Shown here piece after piece: positions 44,076 to 56,082 of a DNA stretch of 64,000 nucleotides. The stretch's first letter is position 1. Every line of letters starts with the position of its first letter. The notes under the pieces are model-generated. The model was not told the DNA's origin. It ran no database searches and saw only the letters and a list, made by a program, of their open reading frames with translations. The DNA is from Croceifilum oryzae (lineage in GTDB: Bacteria; Bacillota; Bacilli; Thermoactinomycetales; Thermoactinomycetaceae). A program made the position numbers and the translations under genes. Location: contig NZ_JAUSUV010000009.1 of assembly GCF_030814315.1 (NCBI RefSeq), positions 1 through 64,000 on the forward strand, read 5' to 3'.

Positions 44076-47000
44076 TTACGAATAAACTACCTCTGCTAAT
44101 TCTTTTAATTTCTCTCCCAGAATCTGACCAATTTCCTTCAACGGTTCTGGTTGGCACATATCTTTATGTCGGCATGCAATCTCATGCACTTCGATTTCTC
44201 CATCCACATACACTTCCCATGAATCTGCGAACAGAGGCGTAAACCAATCTGGAATCACCGTCGAGCGGAAGAAAAGAAGATTCCCTTTAAAAGGTGCAGG
44301 GACATATTTTCGTAAAATGTCTACCGAATTTACATAGGCACTTCGCAAATTTAAGATCGTCTCTTTATCTAGACTTGCTAGCGCACTACCGTCTCTACTA
44401 AGAATCTCGATCGCTCCCTCTAAATCTAGCGGTTTGTCGCCTAGACCCTCAGGATCATACCCACCTAGTGCCAATAGGGCAATGAGTGCCTCGTCATCAC
44501 TTGGTGTATTTTTGATCGGAAGGAAATGGCTTGGGTACGCATCTAGCATGGCCACAAGAGCAACTTCATTCCCTTGTCGCTGGAGTTGGGTAGCCATGGC
44601 ATGAATCACGTTACCCCCTAACGACCAGCCGAGCAAATAATACGGACCTTCTGGTTGGATCTCTTTCATATGCTCGATATAATCTGCCGCCATCTCTTCA
44701 ATCGATTTCGGCATTACATCTTTTCGGGCGATCCCCCGAGCCTGTAGCCCGTAGATTGGGTAATCCACACCCAGTGTCGTCATGAGACCCGCGTAGCACC
44801 AGCTAAGACCTCCAGCTGGATGAACACAGAACAAAGGCGGGCGAGCCCCATTTTCTCTCAGTGGAAGAAGCACTTCTAATGGATTATGACTACTCCCCAT
44901 GGTTAAGCTTTCAGCAAGTCCAGCTACCGTCGGTGCTGTAAACAGATGACCGATATTGATTTCGCTACCTAACGATTCACGAATCCGAGTCATCAAGCGA
45001 ACTGCAAGTAATGAATGTCCCCCAAGCTCAAAAAAGCTATCATCAATCCCCACACGTGGTAGATCTAAGATTTCCATAAAGAGATCGCATAAAATCTCTT
45101 CTTGAGGCGTTCTCGGTAACCGCCCGGATGCCTGCATAGAGAAGTCCGGTGCAGGCAACGATTTCTGATCTAATTTGCCATTTGGCGTTAAAGGTAACTG
45201 GTCCATTAGCACCATAGCAGATGGAACCATATACTCAGGTAATCGACTCGCCGCATGTGGACGTAATGAGGAAAGCTCATCCTGAGACTGAGAAACTGTA
45301 ACAACATAGGCAACAAGCCTCTGATTACCAGGCTGATCCTCTCGAACGACGACCGCTACCTGCTTCACATCTGGATGTTCATTTAGAACCGCTTCAATCT
45401 CACCTAATTCAATTCGGAAGCCTCGAATCTTAATCTGCTGATCGGCTCGTCCTAGGTAATCTAGCGTTCCATCTTGTCTGAAACAAGCTAAATCGCCTGT
45501 ACGGTACATCCTTGAACCTGGCTTACCAAATGGATTTGCGATAAATCGTTCAGCTGTTAAACCAGGGCGATTTAAGTATCCTCGCGCCAATCCATCACCA
45601 GAAATATAAAGCTCTCCTCTAACTCCGGGTGGGACTGGTTGCAACCATTGATCTAATACATAAACGCCTAAATCCGGTATTCCTTCTCCGATCAAACTAC
45701 TAGCCGAGATTTCAACACTCGCTTGATCCAATGGGCAATAACTTACATGTACCGTTGTCTCGGTAATCCCGTACATATTAATCAACCGTGGCTTTTGATC
45801 CGAATGTCTCGTATACCAATCTCTTAATCTACTAAACTCCAAAGCCTCTCCACCAAATACGATATAGCGCAGGGAAAGCTGACTCCCTATTTCAGAATGC
45901 TCCTCATCGGACTGGATCAATTGGTAGAAAGCAGAAGGAGTTTGATTTAATACCGTTACCTTTTCCTCTACCAATAGCTGTAAGAAATCAACCGGAGAGC
46001 GACTCGTATCGTAGGAAACAATGACTAGACGACCTCCGTATAGTAGCGCCCCCCACATCTCCCATACAGAGAAGTCAAACGCATAAGAGTGGAATAAGGT
46101 CCACGTATCATCCGATTGAAACTGGAACCATGAATCCGTTGATTGAAAGAGACGAATTACATTTTGATGTGGGATAACAACACCCTTCGGAAGCCCACTC
46201 GATCCAGAAGTATAAATGATATAGGCCGGATGCTGTGGGTGTAATGGCTGTATCCGATCCGCATCTACCGGATTGGGCAGAGAATCGTCACCTTGATTCG
46301 CATCCTCAAGCAACATAAGCGGAATCGAATGATCTTGAGGCAGAGAAGGAGCAGTCTCTGCATTTGTAATCATGCACGAAGGCTTCGCATCACTCAGCAT
46401 AAACGAAATACGCTCTGCTGGATAAGCCGGATCAAGAGGTACATATCCTGCACCCGTCTTCAGAATCCCCAGTAATGCCACCATCATCTGGGCAGACCTC
46501 GGTAGGGCAAGAGCAACAAATTGCTCAGGTCCAACTCCTTGTTCTATCAACGAGTATGCAATCTGATTCGCTTTTGCGTTTAGTTCCTTGTAGCTGACTC
46601 TTGTATTCTCATAAACGAGCGCCGTCTTGTTTGGATAAAGAGTAGCTTGTCGTTCAAAAAGGGAGACAATCGTATCCTCTACTTCAAGGCTCTCTTTCAC
46701 ATCCTGAGTTAATTTCACCCGTTCCTCAACGCTCAAGATCTCGAGACGACCAATGGATTGATTTGGATCGTGTGATACACCCTCTAAGAGCCTGAGCAAT
46801 CTCTCAATCAGAAGCTCAATCGTATTTCGTTCAAATAAGTCGGTACTATACTCTAAGAAACCTTGTAATCCGTTTCCATTTCCTTCTGCATCAAAAGACT
46901 CTCGAAACTCCAGAGTAAGGTCAAACTTAGCAGTCCCTGTATTACTGAGATGAAAATGAGCTTCTAACTCAGGTGCACTCCACTTCAGATCAGGTGTGTT

Positions 47001-50000
47001 TTGCATCGCGATCATAATCTGGAATAATGGGTGTTTGGAACGGGAGCGGGCTGGATTTAGTACTTCCACCAGTTTTTCAAACGGAACATCCTGATGTTCA
47101 TATGCGCCGATGTTCACTTTCTTCACTCGCTCAATCAGTTCGCGAAAACTTGGCTCACCCGATGTATCCACTCGTAGCACTAACGTGTTCACAAATAGCC
47201 CCACGAGATCAACAATCCGATCATCATTCCGACCCGCAATTGGGCTTCCAAGTGGAATATCTGTCCCAGCTCCCAACCGTGTCAATAGAGCAGCGAATCC
47301 AGCTTGTAGAATCATAAAGAGGCTGGCTCCATTTTTACGGGCGATATTCGTGAGTCGATGATGAAGCTCAGGATGCACCTCAAAGATAAGGCTTTCTCCT
47401 TGATAGCTCGATTCGAATGGACGCGGGTGGTCTGTTTGCAACTCTAACTGATCCGGAAGGTGGGACAGAGCCCCTTTCCAGTATTCGATTTGCTGCGCAA
47501 TTAAGCCATCTTGATCGCTATCTTGATCCAGCAAATCCTCTTGCCAAATGGCATAATCCGCATACTGAACAGGTAACTCAGCAAAAGAAGGAGATTCTCC
47601 TCTGACTCTTTCTCGGTACGCAAACTCCAAGTCTTGGATGAGTGGCGCAAGCGACCAGCCATCTCCTACGATATGATGTAGCAATAGTACCAGAACACTG
47701 GAATCTGCTGAGAGCTCAAACAACTCGACACGAATGGCAGGTTCTTTGGATAAATCAAAGCTATACCGTGCTGCCTGATGTTGAAGCTCTGAAAGCTCTT
47801 CTACCGTGCAAGGAGTAACATGCAACTTAGGAACAGCCTGCCTCGCTTCTAAAATCAGTTGGCACGTGCTACCTTGTTGATCTGGGAAAATCGTTCGAAG
47901 AACTTCATGACGCTTCACTACATCAGCGAGTGCTTCCTCTAACGCTACTTTGTTCACATTTCCCTGTAACTGGATGATAAGAGGAATGTTATAAGTAGGA
48001 CTCGGTCCCTCTAACTGATGGAGAAACCATAAACGCTTCTGAGAAAACGACAATGGAGCCTCTGCTGTTCTTTCCACTCGCACGATCGGTGGACGAACAG
48101 GCTTCCCTTGATCCAATTGTCCAACTAATCCAGCTACAGTAGGCGTTTCGAATAATTTTCCAATACCCAGTTCAATATCAAAAACGGTCCGAATCCGATT
48201 CATCAAATTCCCTGCTAGTAGCGAATGCCCTCCTAAGTTGAAAAAGTTATCATCAATGCCCACCCGGGATAATCCCAATACCCCAGCGAACAGATCACAT
48301 AAGATCTCCTCTTGCGGCGTTCTTGGCTCTCGCTTGGAAGTAATCGATTCAAAATCAGGTGCAGGTAGTCGCTTTCGATCTAACTTGCCGTTCGGAGTAA
48401 GAGGTAGTTCTTCTAACGAGACAAAAGAGGATGGAATCATATAAGCAGGCAGACTTTCACCCACAAACTGGCGAAGCTCTGTCCAGTCTAAAGTGTCACC
48501 AGCTGGTGGGACAACATAGGCAACCAATCGTTTGTCTCCCGGCCGATCCTCTCTCACGATGACAGCCACTTGCTGAACCAACACATGACTCACAATCACC
48601 GCTTCCACTTCACCCAATTCAATCCGATACCCTCTGATTTTGAACTGATGATCCGCTCGACTTACATACTCCATCGTTCCATCTGGACGCCAACGGGCAA
48701 TATCACCTGTTCGATACATGCGCGAACCCACAGGTCCATATGGATTCGCCACAAATCGTTCCGCCGTAAGGTCCGGACGTCCAAAGTAACCCCGCGCTAA
48801 GCCTGTGCCGGCTATATATAAATCTCCCGGAACTCCTATCGGTAGTGGCTTTAAACTAGCATCCAAAATGTATACTTGTGTATTCCACAACGGTCGACCG
48901 ATTGGAGGGGATAGTAATTGTGACTCAGAAAGGGTACATGATGTTGACCATATCGTGGTTTCCGTCGGTCCGTAGAGATTGGTTACCTCACATCCTAAAT
49001 CAACCAGCGCAGATGCCAGATGGCTCAGAAGCGCCTCTCCCCCTACCAACACGTTTAACCCTTCAATCGAAACATCCTCATAAGAAGCAATCGTTTGCCA
49101 AAGTGTCGGCGTTGCCTGCATATGTGTAATGGCATTCTCTTGAATCATCTTGACCAAAGAAGGTGGTGTTTGAATCTCTTCTTTCTGAGCAATCTGGCAA
49201 ACCGCTCCACTAATCAAAGGCAGGAAAATTTCCAGAGCTGAGATATCAAATGCGATCGTGGTAACAGCTAGTAGACGATCCTCTTTGCTCATTGAAAACT
49301 GATCTTGCATCGCTAATAGAAAGTTTACAAGACTCTCCCGATGTATGACTACCCCTTTGGGTTTGCCCGTAGAGCCTGAGGTATAGATCATATACGCTGG
49401 ATGCAACGGGGAAATCGTTTCGCTTAGCGCAAACTCGTAAGGGCTACATGTGTCTAACTCTCTATGTAACTGCTTATTATCTAAAAGCAACTTGGCGACA
49501 TGAGCCGCTTCCGATAGTTGACCTTCTAACTCTCTTGTCGTAATGATGTAAGCAGGATTCGCATCCTCTAACATGTATGAAATACGGCCCAGCGGATACT
49601 CCGGATCAATCGGGAGATAGCCGGCTCCGGTCTTTAGAACCGCCAGCATCGTAACCACCATATCCACACCACGAGGCAACATAATCGCAATAAATTGCTC
49701 CGGACCCACACCACGCGAAGCAAGCAAATTCGCTAGACGATTACTTCGCTCACTTAATCCCAGATAAGAAAGGGTGATATCTTCACAGATCACAGCAGGT
49801 GCTTCTTTACGGGCCCATACTTGTTGTTCGAACAGCTCCACCACACTACTTTCGGTAAGTGGATGCTTCGATTGATTCCAATCCTCTACAACCTTCCTAC
49901 TCTCTTCCGGTAGCAAGAGATCGAAGGAGCTTAGAGGATCGGAACTCTCTGTTTGGATCATCTGCTTGATTACAGACTGGATCCGGCGAAGATGGAGAAT

Positions 50001-51224
50001 TACTTCCTCCGCTTCGTAGAGATCCGAATTTGCCGCAAGATCCATTCGTAATCCTTGTCCACCTCGTTGTTCATAGAGATGGAGAGAGATATCTTCAACA
50101 GGTCCTGTAGCTAGTTTGTGAACTGTGCCACAAGCATCGGCAAAACGAAGTCCATATTCAAATGGCATAATATTAACTTGCGGACCAAACAGACGATTAT
50201 TTTCACCTAATAATTTACAATCGCGACGTATCTCTTCATGCCGATAACGCTGGTGAGTCCTTGTATCACCCATTGCTTGGCGAATTTGTTTGGTAAGCTC
50301 TCGTAATGAAAGCCTCGGATGAAGTTCTAACCAAAGCGGCACGATATTCATTACCATGGCTGGCACCTTTAACGAAGCGGAGCCCATGCGCCCCATCATC
50401 GGCAAACTTAAAACGATCTCCTTCGACCCAGTCAAACGGTGCACATAGATGGCCACGGCCGCAATCATGCACTCCTGCCAGCTCGTTTCACATTCTCTAG
50501 CCCATTTTTTCAGATGTTCAAAGTCATCAGGATATAAAAAACAAGTAGACAAATCCGTATTTCCTGATAACAAAACAGCACGTTCCGCCAAACTAACAAT
50601 ATCGGATTGACTCTGGTACTTTTCCATCCAGAATAGACGATCATCCTGATATTTTGGTGAGTCCCGGTATGTGATGTCTTCCTCGATAACCCGCTCAAAT
50701 GAGCCGAAAAAACCTCCTTCATAAGGAGTTCCTTCTACCAAAGCGGTATACGCTTTCGCAACCTGTTTCGACAAGAGGGAGAATCCAAAGCCGTCAATTG
50801 CGATGTGGTGAATCTTTTGGTACCAAAATGTACGATGGTCGTCCAGCTTAAACAAGACTTGCTTATAAAGTGGTCCATGAAGCAAGTCGATCGGTTTAGC
50901 CAAATCCTCTTTCATCCACTTCATCGCCGAATCATGCGGAACGCTCTCTGTACTCATATCGATGACAAGAACGTCGCACTCCTGATCACTACGAATTTCC
51001 TGCCACGGTTCCCCTTCATCTTCATGAAACCGAACATGTAGCGATTCCGCTTCTACCATCGTCTGTTTCACTGCTTGAATTAGTTTATCTAACTCAATAC
51101 TTCCTTCTATTTCAACATATTCACCTGTGTTATAAATCGGATTCTCTGGATCTAACTTCTGAGCATACCAGATCCCTGATTGTGCTCGAGTAAGGGGTCT
51201 ACGATTCAACATGTATTTTGCCAC
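44076..51224 (-). CDS. dhbF: Bacillibactin-type nonribosomal peptide synthetase DhbF
   Basis: A 2382 aa dimodular NRPS. Order: C1 (HHIAIDG near residue 137), A1 ([11 protein letters not shown] near 610), PCP1 (LGGHSL near 1000), C2 (HHIVGDG near 1186), A2 ([11 protein letters not shown] near 1670), PCP2 (LGGHSL near 2068), thioesterase (GWSLGG near 2198). Pocket residues I read by eye are DILQLGLIW(K) in A1, a glycine code, and DFWNVGMVH(K) in A2, a threonine code. With 2,3-dihydroxybenzoate loaded on the ArCP this gives DHB-Gly-Thr, trimerised to the bacillibactin trilactone by the thioesterase. All core motifs look intact. Confidence 0.95.
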   Translation of the reverse strand: MAKYMLNRRPLTRAQSGIWYAQKLDPENPIYNTGEYVEIEGSIELDKLIQAVKQTMVEAESLHVRFHEDEGEPWQEIRSDQECDVLVIDMSTESVPHDSAMKWMKEDLAKPIDLLHGPLYKQVLFKLDDHRTFWYQKIHHIAIDGFGFSLLSKQVAKAYTALVEGTPYEGGFFGSFERVIEEDITYRDSPKYQDDRLFWMEKYQSQSDIVSLAERAVLLSGNTDLSTCFLYPDDFEHLKKWARECETSWQECMIAAVAIYVHRLTGSKEIVLSLPMMGRMGSASLKVPAMVMNIVPLWLELHPRLSLRELTKQIRQAMGDTRTHQRYRHEEIRRDCKLLGENNRLFGPQVNIMPFEYGLRFADACGTVHKLATGPVEDISLHLYEQRGGQGLRMDLAANSDLYEAEEVILHLRRIQSVIKQMIQTESSDPLSSFDLLLPEESRKVVEDWNQSKHPLTESSVVELFEQQVWARKEAPAVICEDITLSYLGLSERSNRLANLLASRGVGPEQFIAIMLPRGVDMVVTMLAVLKTGAGYLPIDPEYPLGRISYMLEDANPAYIITTRELEGQLSEAAHVAKLLLDNKQLHRELDTCSPYEFALSETISPLHPAYMIYTSGSTGKPKGVVIHRESLVNFLLAMQDQFSMSKEDRLLAVTTIAFDISALEIFLPLISGAVCQIAQKEEIQTPPSLVKMIQENAITHMQATPTLWQTIASYEDVSIEGLNVLVGGEALLSHLASALVDLGCEVTNLYGPTETTIWSTSCTLSESQLLSPPIGRPLWNTQVYILDASLKPLPIGVPGDLYIAGTGLARGYFGRPDLTAERFVANPYGPVGSRMYRTGDIARWRPDGTMEYVSRADHQFKIRGYRIELGEVEAVIVSHVLVQQVAVIVREDRPGDKRLVAYVVPPAGDTLDWTELRQFVGESLPAYMIPSSFVSLEELPLTPNGKLDRKRLPAPDFESITSKREPRTPQEEILCDLFAGVLGLSRVGIDDNFFNLGGHSLLAGNLMNRIRTVFDIELGIGKLFETPTVAGLVGQLDQGKPVRPPIVRVERTAEAPLSFSQKRLWFLHQLEGPSPTYNIPLIIQLQGNVNKVALEEALADVVKRHEVLRTIFPDQQGSTCQLILEARQAVPKLHVTPCTVEELSELQHQAARYSFDLSKEPAIRVELFELSADSSVLVLLLHHIVGDGWSLAPLIQDLEFAYRERVRGESPSFAELPVQYADYAIWQEDLLDQDSDQDGLIAQQIEYWKGALSHLPDQLELQTDHPRPFESSYQGESLIFEVHPELHHRLTNIARKNGASLFMILQAGFAALLTRLGAGTDIPLGSPIAGRNDDRIVDLVGLFVNTLVLRVDTSGEPSFRELIERVKKVNIGAYEHQDVPFEKLVEVLNPARSRSKHPLFQIMIAMQNTPDLKWSAPELEAHFHLSNTGTAKFDLTLEFRESFDAEGNGNGLQGFLEYSTDLFERNTIELLIERLLRLLEGVSHDPNQSIGRLEILSVEERVKLTQDVKESLEVEDTIVSLFERQATLYPNKTALVYENTRVSYKELNAKANQIAYSLIEQGVGPEQFVALALPRSAQMMVALLGILKTGAGYVPLDPAYPAERISFMLSDAKPSCMITNAETAPSLPQDHSIPLMLLEDANQGDDSLPNPVDADRIQPLHPQHPAYIIYTSGSSGLPKGVVIPHQNVIRLFQSTDSWFQFQSDDTWTLFHSYAFDFSVWEMWGALLYGGRLVIVSYDTSRSPVDFLQLLVEEKVTVLNQTPSAFYQLIQSDEEHSEIGSQLSLRYIVFGGEALEFSRLRDWYTRHSDQKPRLINMYGITETTVHVSYCPLDQASVEISASSLIGEGIPDLGVYVLDQWLQPVPPGVRGELYISGDGLARGYLNRPGLTAERFIANPFGKPGSRMYRTGDLACFRQDGTLDYLGRADQQIKIRGFRIELGEIEAVLNEHPDVKQVAVVVREDQPGNQRLVAYVVTVSQSQDELSSLRPHAASRLPEYMVPSAMVLMDQLPLTPNGKLDQKSLPAPDFSMQASGRLPRTPQEEILCDLFMEILDLPRVGIDDSFFELGGHSLLAVRLMTRIRESLGSEINIGHLFTAPTVAGLAESLTMGSSHNPLEVLLPLRENGARPPLFCVHPAGGLSWCYAGLMTTLGVDYPIYGLQARGIARKDVMPKSIEEMAADYIEHMKEIQPEGPYYLLGWSLGGNVIHAMATQLQRQGNEVALVAMLDAYPSHFLPIKNTPSDDEALIALLALGGYDPEGLGDKPLDLEGAIEILSRDGSALASLDKETILNLRSAYVNSVDILRKYVPAPFKGNLLFFRSTVIPDWFTPLFADSWEVYVDGEIEVHEIACRHKDMCQPEPLKEIGQILGEKLKELAEVVYS

Positions 51225-51247
51225 CTTTAAACAAGTTGGTGTAAGAA

Positions 51248-51478
51248 TTAAGCGTGTCGTTTAGCAGAAGATATTAGTTCCCACCAATGAGAAAGGGTTG
51301 GGTTCTCCGCTAGAGTAATAAAGTCAACTTCCACGCCATCCTGCCTCCAGCTCTCCACCAAACTCATCATCCGGATGGAATCAAGACCCCTATCAAGTAG
51401 ATTCTCTGTTTCGGAAATCGTTGCTTCTGGCTCATCTAATAAATGAGCTACTTGTTTACAAAGTGTCTCAAACGTCAT
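51248..51478 (-). CDS. Stand-alone aryl carrier protein (C-terminal part of DhbB)
   Basis: A 76 aa carrier with the phosphopantetheine site [14 protein letters not shown], matching the aryl carrier domain of DhbB/EntB. In Bacillus this domain is fused to isochorismatase; here it starts in another frame, its ATG overlapping the isochorismatase stop by 11 bases (ATGACGTTTGA) with AAGGGG upstream. It carries dihydroxybenzoate from DhbE to DhbF. It ends 23 bases before dhbF. Confidence 0.9.
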   Translation of the reverse strand: MTFETLCKQVAHLLDEPEATISETENLLDRGLDSIRMMSLVESWRQDGVEVDFITLAENPTLSHWWELISSAKRHA

Positions 51479-52127
51479 AGGAATACTGCCCCTTTTTCAA
51501 TTGCTCGACGATCTGCTCTGTTGTGGTAGTGTAAGCACAACGGGAAGCTGCATAATTCATCGCCATTTGATGATCTTGAAGAGAGAAATCAGCCACCGCA
51601 TCTGCCACGAAAAAGGACTGAACGTCTTTCATAAACGCGTCACAAGCAGTAAGGAGGCATCCGATATGAGCATACACTCCGCAAATGATGAGCTGGTCAC
51701 GTCCCTGCTCCTGCATATACTCTAATAGGTCCGTTCTCTGGAATGCACTGTATCGCCATTTGGTCAATACTCGGTCATTCTCTTCAGGTGAGAGTTCATC
51801 CACAATCTGTGTCTGCAAAGGATCCTCTGCCATACCAGGTCCCCAAAAATCAATGAGTAACGCACGGTCTTCTGGGCTTTGGTCCCCTGGTTGAGCTGAA
51901 TAGACAACGGGAATTCCAAGTTCCTTACATGCTTCTTTGAGAAATCCGATGTGCTTCATCAATTCTACGATAGGTGATTGATCCACTTGGTACGGCCGCA
52001 TAAAGTACTTTTGCATGTCGTGAATCAGCAATACAGAACGTTTTGGATCAGCCTCCCAAGCTACTTTATTTTTAGGCAAATCGGTCATGGTTGGCATCGC
52101 ATAGGGTGTAATCAATGGAATCCCCAT
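51468..52127 (-). CDS. dhbB: Isochorismatase (N-terminal part of DhbB)
   Basis: Hydrolyses isochorismate to 2,3-dihydro-2,3-dihydroxybenzoate. The 219 aa protein has the usual MGIPLITPYAMPT start, SVLLIHDMQKYFMRPY near residue 30 with the catalytic Asp, and ICGVYAHIGCLLTACDAFM near 157. It ends GQYSYDV just where the aryl carrier domain would begin in the 300 aa fused DhbB. It lies 15 bases after dhbE. Confidence 0.93.
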   Translation of the reverse strand: MGIPLITPYAMPTMTDLPKNKVAWEADPKRSVLLIHDMQKYFMRPYQVDQSPIVELMKHIGFLKEACKELGIPVVYSAQPGDQSPEDRALLIDFWGPGMAEDPLQTQIVDELSPEENDRVLTKWRYSAFQRTDLLEYMQEQGRDQLIICGVYAHIGCLLTACDAFMKDVQSFFVADAVADFSLQDHQMAMNYAASRCAYTTTTEQIVEQLKKGQYSYDV

Positions 52128-52142
52128 GGTTTCACTTCCTTT

Positions 52143-53768
52143 TTAAACTTTTTTAAGTGTCATCTTCTCCACAATCATCTGACGCAACATTTTTTTACTC
52201 ACTTTTCCGAGTGGTGTCTTTGGAAATTGATCTATATACTCGATCCGATCCGGAATTTTATATGCCGCGAGTCCTCGATCTTGCAGGAAGCGTCTAATCT
52301 CAGAGGGAGCAGGACGATTCTCTCTTACGATCATAAACGCACACGATCTCTCTCCGAGGAATGAGTCTGGCATCGACACGATGGATACATCTAAGAGGTC
52401 TGGATGAGCCAATAAATGATTCTCTACTTCCTCAGCGGCGATCTTTTCTCCACCGCGATTAATTTGATCTTTGTTTCTTCCCTCCACGATGATGTAGCCT
52501 TCCTTGCTTAATCGCACAATGTCCCCCGTCCGGTAAAAGCCGTCAGCGGTAAACGAACGAGCATTATGTTCCTCCGCTTTGTAATAACCTCGGATCGTAT
52601 ACGGACCACGAGTTAACAGCTCACCTGCTTCTCCTTGTGGCACTTCCTGATCTTCTTCATCGACAATTCGAAGCTCATCAAAAGATGACATCGGTCTACC
52701 TTGTGTTTCATGAATCAAATGATCTGGATCATCAAGTCTCGTATAATTAACCAAGCCCTCAGCCATTCCAAACACCTGTTGGAGCGTACATCCGAACGCA
52801 GGCTTTACTCGCTTCGCCATCTCCGTACTAAATTTCGCTCCCCCAACTTGCATCACTTTCAAACTGGAAAAATCAAACGTACGCGTTTTAACCCCTTCAA
52901 GCCAGATAAGTGCAATCGGTGGAACCATCGCGGTAATCGTTACTTGTTCTTTTTCGATGAGCGGAAAAGCCTCATCTGGACTCGAACCAGAAGATAGGAC
53001 AACTCTTCCTCCTGCATACAAAGTACCGAGCACTCCAGGCGAACTAAGTGGAAAGTTATGTGCAACCGGCAACACCGCCAGATAGACACTATCTACATTC
53101 ATCTGACATACTTCATTACTCATACGAAGGCTATAGATATAATCATTATGAGTTCGCGGGATAAACTTAGGCAGCCCTGTGCTTCCTCCCGATAATTGGA
53201 AAAGAGCCACATCTTCACCACTTATCTGTACCTCTACCATTGGAGACGGGTCATACAAATCAGCTAGAGAGGTGAATCCACTCCCATTCCCTTCTCCCGT
53301 CACGAATACATGTTTCAAAGAAGCGGCTTCTTCCTGCACTTTTGTAGCCAAAGAAGCATAGTCAAATCCCGCACCGCTTCCTGGGATGATGTAAGCGACT
53401 GCTTCTGTAAATCCGCAAAAATAGGAAATCTCACTATATCGATGAGTCGGAAGAGCTAATACTGGAACCGCTCCCAATCGAAACAATGCAAAACAAACTT
53501 CAAAAAACTCAATCGTATTCGGAAGTTGAACAACTACCCGATTTCCTTTTTGAATCCCCATCTGTTGCAATCCTGATGCCAATTGATCCGCTCTATGATC
53601 TAGCTCCAGATAGCTAATTTCATGATCCCCTGCCGTAACAGCTATGCGTTTCCCGTACAAGTTAGCACGCTCCCGCAACATCTCGCCAAACGTTTCTCCC
53701 CGCCAACACTGGGAATCTTTGTACTTTTTCACAAAATCACTCGGCCAAGTTGAACAACCTGATAACAT
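52143..53768 (-). CDS. dhbE: 2,3-dihydroxybenzoate-AMP ligase
   Basis: Activates 2,3-dihydroxybenzoate with ATP and loads it on the aryl carrier. The 541 aa protein has the adenylation core [19 protein letters not shown] near residue 185, the [16 protein letters not shown] substrate-binding region near 328, YRTGDIVRL near 415 and the C-terminal lysine segment [12 protein letters not shown]. Two adjacent ATGs follow GGAGGGG; 53768 gives the better spacing. It starts 28 bases after dhbC. Confidence 0.94.
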   Translation of the reverse strand: MLSGCSTWPSDFVKKYKDSQCWRGETFGEMLRERANLYGKRIAVTAGDHEISYLELDHRADQLASGLQQMGIQKGNRVVVQLPNTIEFFEVCFALFRLGAVPVLALPTHRYSEISYFCGFTEAVAYIIPGSGAGFDYASLATKVQEEAASLKHVFVTGEGNGSGFTSLADLYDPSPMVEVQISGEDVALFQLSGGSTGLPKFIPRTHNDYIYSLRMSNEVCQMNVDSVYLAVLPVAHNFPLSSPGVLGTLYAGGRVVLSSGSSPDEAFPLIEKEQVTITAMVPPIALIWLEGVKTRTFDFSSLKVMQVGGAKFSTEMAKRVKPAFGCTLQQVFGMAEGLVNYTRLDDPDHLIHETQGRPMSSFDELRIVDEEDQEVPQGEAGELLTRGPYTIRGYYKAEEHNARSFTADGFYRTGDIVRLSKEGYIIVEGRNKDQINRGGEKIAAEEVENHLLAHPDLLDVSIVSMPDSFLGERSCAFMIVRENRPAPSEIRRFLQDRGLAAYKIPDRIEYIDQFPKTPLGKVSKKMLRQMIVEKMTLKKV

Positions 53769-53796
53769 CATGCCCCTCCGCTCATTCCATTCTGAA

Positions 53797-54987
53797 TTAT
53801 AAGGCTTTTGTCCCGATCCCCATCGCATAAAGCATCGTTCGTAGCTTAGCTGATGTTTCCGCTAATTCATCCTCCGGCTTAGAACCTGCTACCACTCCCG
53901 CTCCTGCATATAAGGACATCGATGATCCTTCTAATTCAGCACAGCGAATCGCAACAGCCCACTCTCCGTCTCCACTCTCATCACACCATCCAACCATACC
54001 GGTAAAATACCCTCGATCAAACGGCTCGATTTCTTGAATCGCTTGAAAAGCTCGTTCTGTCGGATAACCACAAACAGCCGGTGTTGGATGCAAGGCAAGA
54101 GCTAGATCCAAGGAAGAGATCGAATCATCTAGTACCTCTCCTTTTACAACCGTTGAAAGGTGCCACATGGTTTCTGTTTGGATGAGTGTTGGCATACTCG
54201 GAACTTCTAGATTCCGACACAAAGGTTGCAGAGCTTTCTTCACAGCTTCCACTACAATTCGATGCTCATGAAGATCTTTATCGGATTGAAGTAATTCCTT
54301 CGCCCGTCTCTCATCTTCTACTGGATCTTCACTTCGAGGTCTAGAGCCTGCAAGTGGATTCGCAATCACCGTATGATGTAATTTAGAGACTAGTAGTTCA
54401 GGACTTGCTCCCATAAAGGTTCTCTGTTTTCCTTCCACTGTCTCTTCATTTCCTAGATTAACAGCAAAGGTAAATCCTTGTGGATTATACTGAGCTAGAT
54501 TTTGCAGAATCCCTTTTGGATCAATAGGCTCTGTTGAATGAACTTTTACAGATCTAGACAAGACAACCTTATCAAAATCCCCTGCGGCAATCCCAGCAAG
54601 CCCTTTATTCACACCTTCTCGATACACTTCTGGCGCTGGAACTGGCTCAATTTCATATTGCATCAATGCTGAGAACTTCTCATTTGATTCCTTTTCATAT
54701 TGATGCGGCTCTGAAAATACACATTTTTCCGGAATTACCAGTTGTAACTCATTTTGACGATCAAACGGAATCGCTCCTACTATCACCGGATGCTCATGTC
54801 CTTGCTCTCGTGCTTCTGACAACGCCTGCTTAACCAAGTGAGCCACTTCACCACTACCCACTACTCGCTCGAAGACGCCTGTTCCGTGTACAACGTTACT
54901 TGGGGAAGCAAAATAAAAATCCCCTGCGGCATAATCATCGAGCAACGGTTTCTCTTGCACTTCCTCCTGAACCATACGATTCGCCAT
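53797..54987 (-). CDS. dhbC: Isochorismate synthase
   Basis: Converts chorismate to isochorismate for the siderophore. The 396 aa protein has the chorismate-binding enzyme motifs FDKVVLSRS near residue 137, [16 protein letters not shown] near 213, [13 protein letters not shown] near 305 and [16 protein letters not shown] near 325. GAGGAGGAGA precedes the ATG. As menaquinone is made by MqnA here, a MenF-type second enzyme need not exist, so this one is likely dedicated to the siderophore. Confidence 0.94.
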   Translation of the reverse strand: MANRMVQEEVQEKPLLDDYAAGDFYFASPSNVVHGTGVFERVVGSGEVAHLVKQALSEAREQGHEHPVIVGAIPFDRQNELQLVIPEKCVFSEPHQYEKESNEKFSALMQYEIEPVPAPEVYREGVNKGLAGIAAGDFDKVVLSRSVKVHSTEPIDPKGILQNLAQYNPQGFTFAVNLGNEETVEGKQRTFMGASPELLVSKLHHTVIANPLAGSRPRSEDPVEDERRAKELLQSDKDLHEHRIVVEAVKKALQPLCRNLEVPSMPTLIQTETMWHLSTVVKGEVLDDSISSLDLALALHPTPAVCGYPTERAFQAIQEIEPFDRGYFTGMVGWCDESGDGEWAVAIRCAELEGSSMSLYAGAGVVAGSKPEDELAETSAKLRTMLYAMGIGTKAL

Positions 54988-55003
54988 TCTATCTCCTCCT
55001 CAG

Positions 55004-55786
55004 CTAAACACCTAAAGTAGCTCCACCATCAATGCAGATATTTTGCATCGTAATATGGGATGATCGATCCGAAACCAAGAACAATACCGTTTCCGCTATA
55101 TCAATCGGTCTTGCTATCTTCCCCAGCGGAATTCCAAGTCGGTAGTCTTCGCTCACTCCGTTAATGCATCGTTCTTCGCTACGTTCATCATCTTCCCACA
55201 GCATCTTAAGCATGTCCGTCTCTGTCGATCCTGGAGATACGATATTGCAACGGATGTTATATTGCGCTAGTTCAAGACCTAGACATTTTGTAAACATCAC
55301 CGCGGCTGCTTTAGAAGATGCATAGGCAGAAAACGACATTCTCGGTGTACTTGCCGCATTCGATCCGACTGTTACAATCGAGCCTTTTCTTCGCGGAACC
55401 ATGCGCCGACTTACACTACGTGACAGATAAAAGACACCTGTCGAGTTAACAGCGAAGGTTTGCTCCCAGTCATCGTCTGTTAGAACGTTAACAGCCCCCA
55501 TTCGCAATACTCCTGCTACATTCACTAATACTTCAATCGGACCTAATTCCGCTTCAATCTGATCAACCACACTCTCAACTTCTGTCCGGTTTCGAATATC
55601 CACTTGAAAGACAGCTGCATCCGTTCCAGCCTCTTTCAGCTCTGTCTCTAACTGATAGAGCCCTTGTTCATCACGATCAAAAGCCGCTACCAACAGTCCA
55701 CTCTTAGCCAGCTCCAGAGCAACTGTCCTTCCGATTCCTCCAGCAGCACCTGTTACGATCGCTACCCGACGATTTATCTTCTCCAT
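55004..55786 (-). CDS. dhbA: 2,3-dihydro-2,3-dihydroxybenzoate dehydrogenase
   Basis: NAD-dependent short-chain dehydrogenase that aromatises the ring to 2,3-dihydroxybenzoate. The 260 aa protein has VTGAAGGIGRTVALELA at the N terminus, the NVAGVLRMG strand near residue 88, the catalytic Ser region TVGSNAAS and YASSK near 150. It is the first gene of the dhb operon, 80-110 bases after the Fur-controlled promoter, and ends 16 bases before dhbC. Confidence 0.94.
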   Translation of the reverse strand: MEKINRRVAIVTGAAGGIGRTVALELAKSGLLVAAFDRDEQGLYQLETELKEAGTDAAVFQVDIRNRTEVESVVDQIEAELGPIEVLVNVAGVLRMGAVNVLTDDDWEQTFAVNSTGVFYLSRSVSRRMVPRRKGSIVTVGSNAASTPRMSFSAYASSKAAAVMFTKCLGLELAQYNIRCNIVSPGSTETDMLKMLWEDDERSEERCINGVSEDYRLGIPLGKIARPIDIAETVLFLVSDRSSHITMQNICIDGGATLGV

Positions 55787-55837
55787 CCAACTTCATTCCT
55801 TTCGAAGCAAAACGTATCTATATTTAACAAGCGAAAA

Positions 55838-55852
55838 TGATTCTCAATGTCA
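55838..55852 (-). promoter_or_regulatory. Second Fur-box-like site before dhbA
   Basis: TGATTCTCAATGTCA, a partial 7-1-7 match inside GAAAATGATTCTCAATGTC, located downstream of the dhbA promoter. Weaker than the other two sites. Confidence 0.5.
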
Positions 55853-55865
55853 TTGTTGCAAATAA

Positions 55866-55894
55866 ATGATAACCATTATCAATTCAATAGTCAA
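55866..55894 (-). promoter_or_regulatory. Sigma-A promoter of the dhb operon
   Basis: Minus strand: TTGACT at 55894-55889, 17-base spacer, TATCAT at 55871-55866. The Fur box 55867-55881 covers the -10, so Fur-Fe would block initiation. Confidence 0.75.
55867..55881. promoter_or_regulatory. Fur box over the dhb promoter
   Basis: TGATAACCATTATCA, matching the 7-1-7 consensus TGATAATNATTATCA at all but one position. Confidence 0.85.
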
Positions 55895-55991
55895 TAAATT
55901 TTAAGTTAGTTGTAACATTATTTTTTTATATATAAAAAGATGAATTTTGTAATAGGATTGTTATATACGTTATCTTTTTGTGTTTTTTGTA

Positions 55992-56020
55992 TTGACTCAA
56001 GTTTGAATCAAAGCTATATT
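55992..56020 (+). promoter_or_regulatory. Sigma-A promoter of the siderophore uptake operon
   Basis: TTGACT at 55992-55997, 17-base spacer, TATATT at 56015-56020. The Fur box at 56026-56040 lies at the expected transcription start. Confidence 0.8.
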
Positions 56021-56025
56021 GATGA

Positions 56026-56040
56026 TGATAATGATTATCA
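56026..56040. promoter_or_regulatory. Perfect Fur box before the uptake operon
   Basis: TGATAATGATTATCA, an exact 7-1-7 Fur consensus, 43 bases before the GTG start of the binding-protein gene. Confidence 0.92.
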
Positions 56041-56082
56041 ATGTTATTGTAACCTATTTGTTTACATAAAGGAGAAACTATA

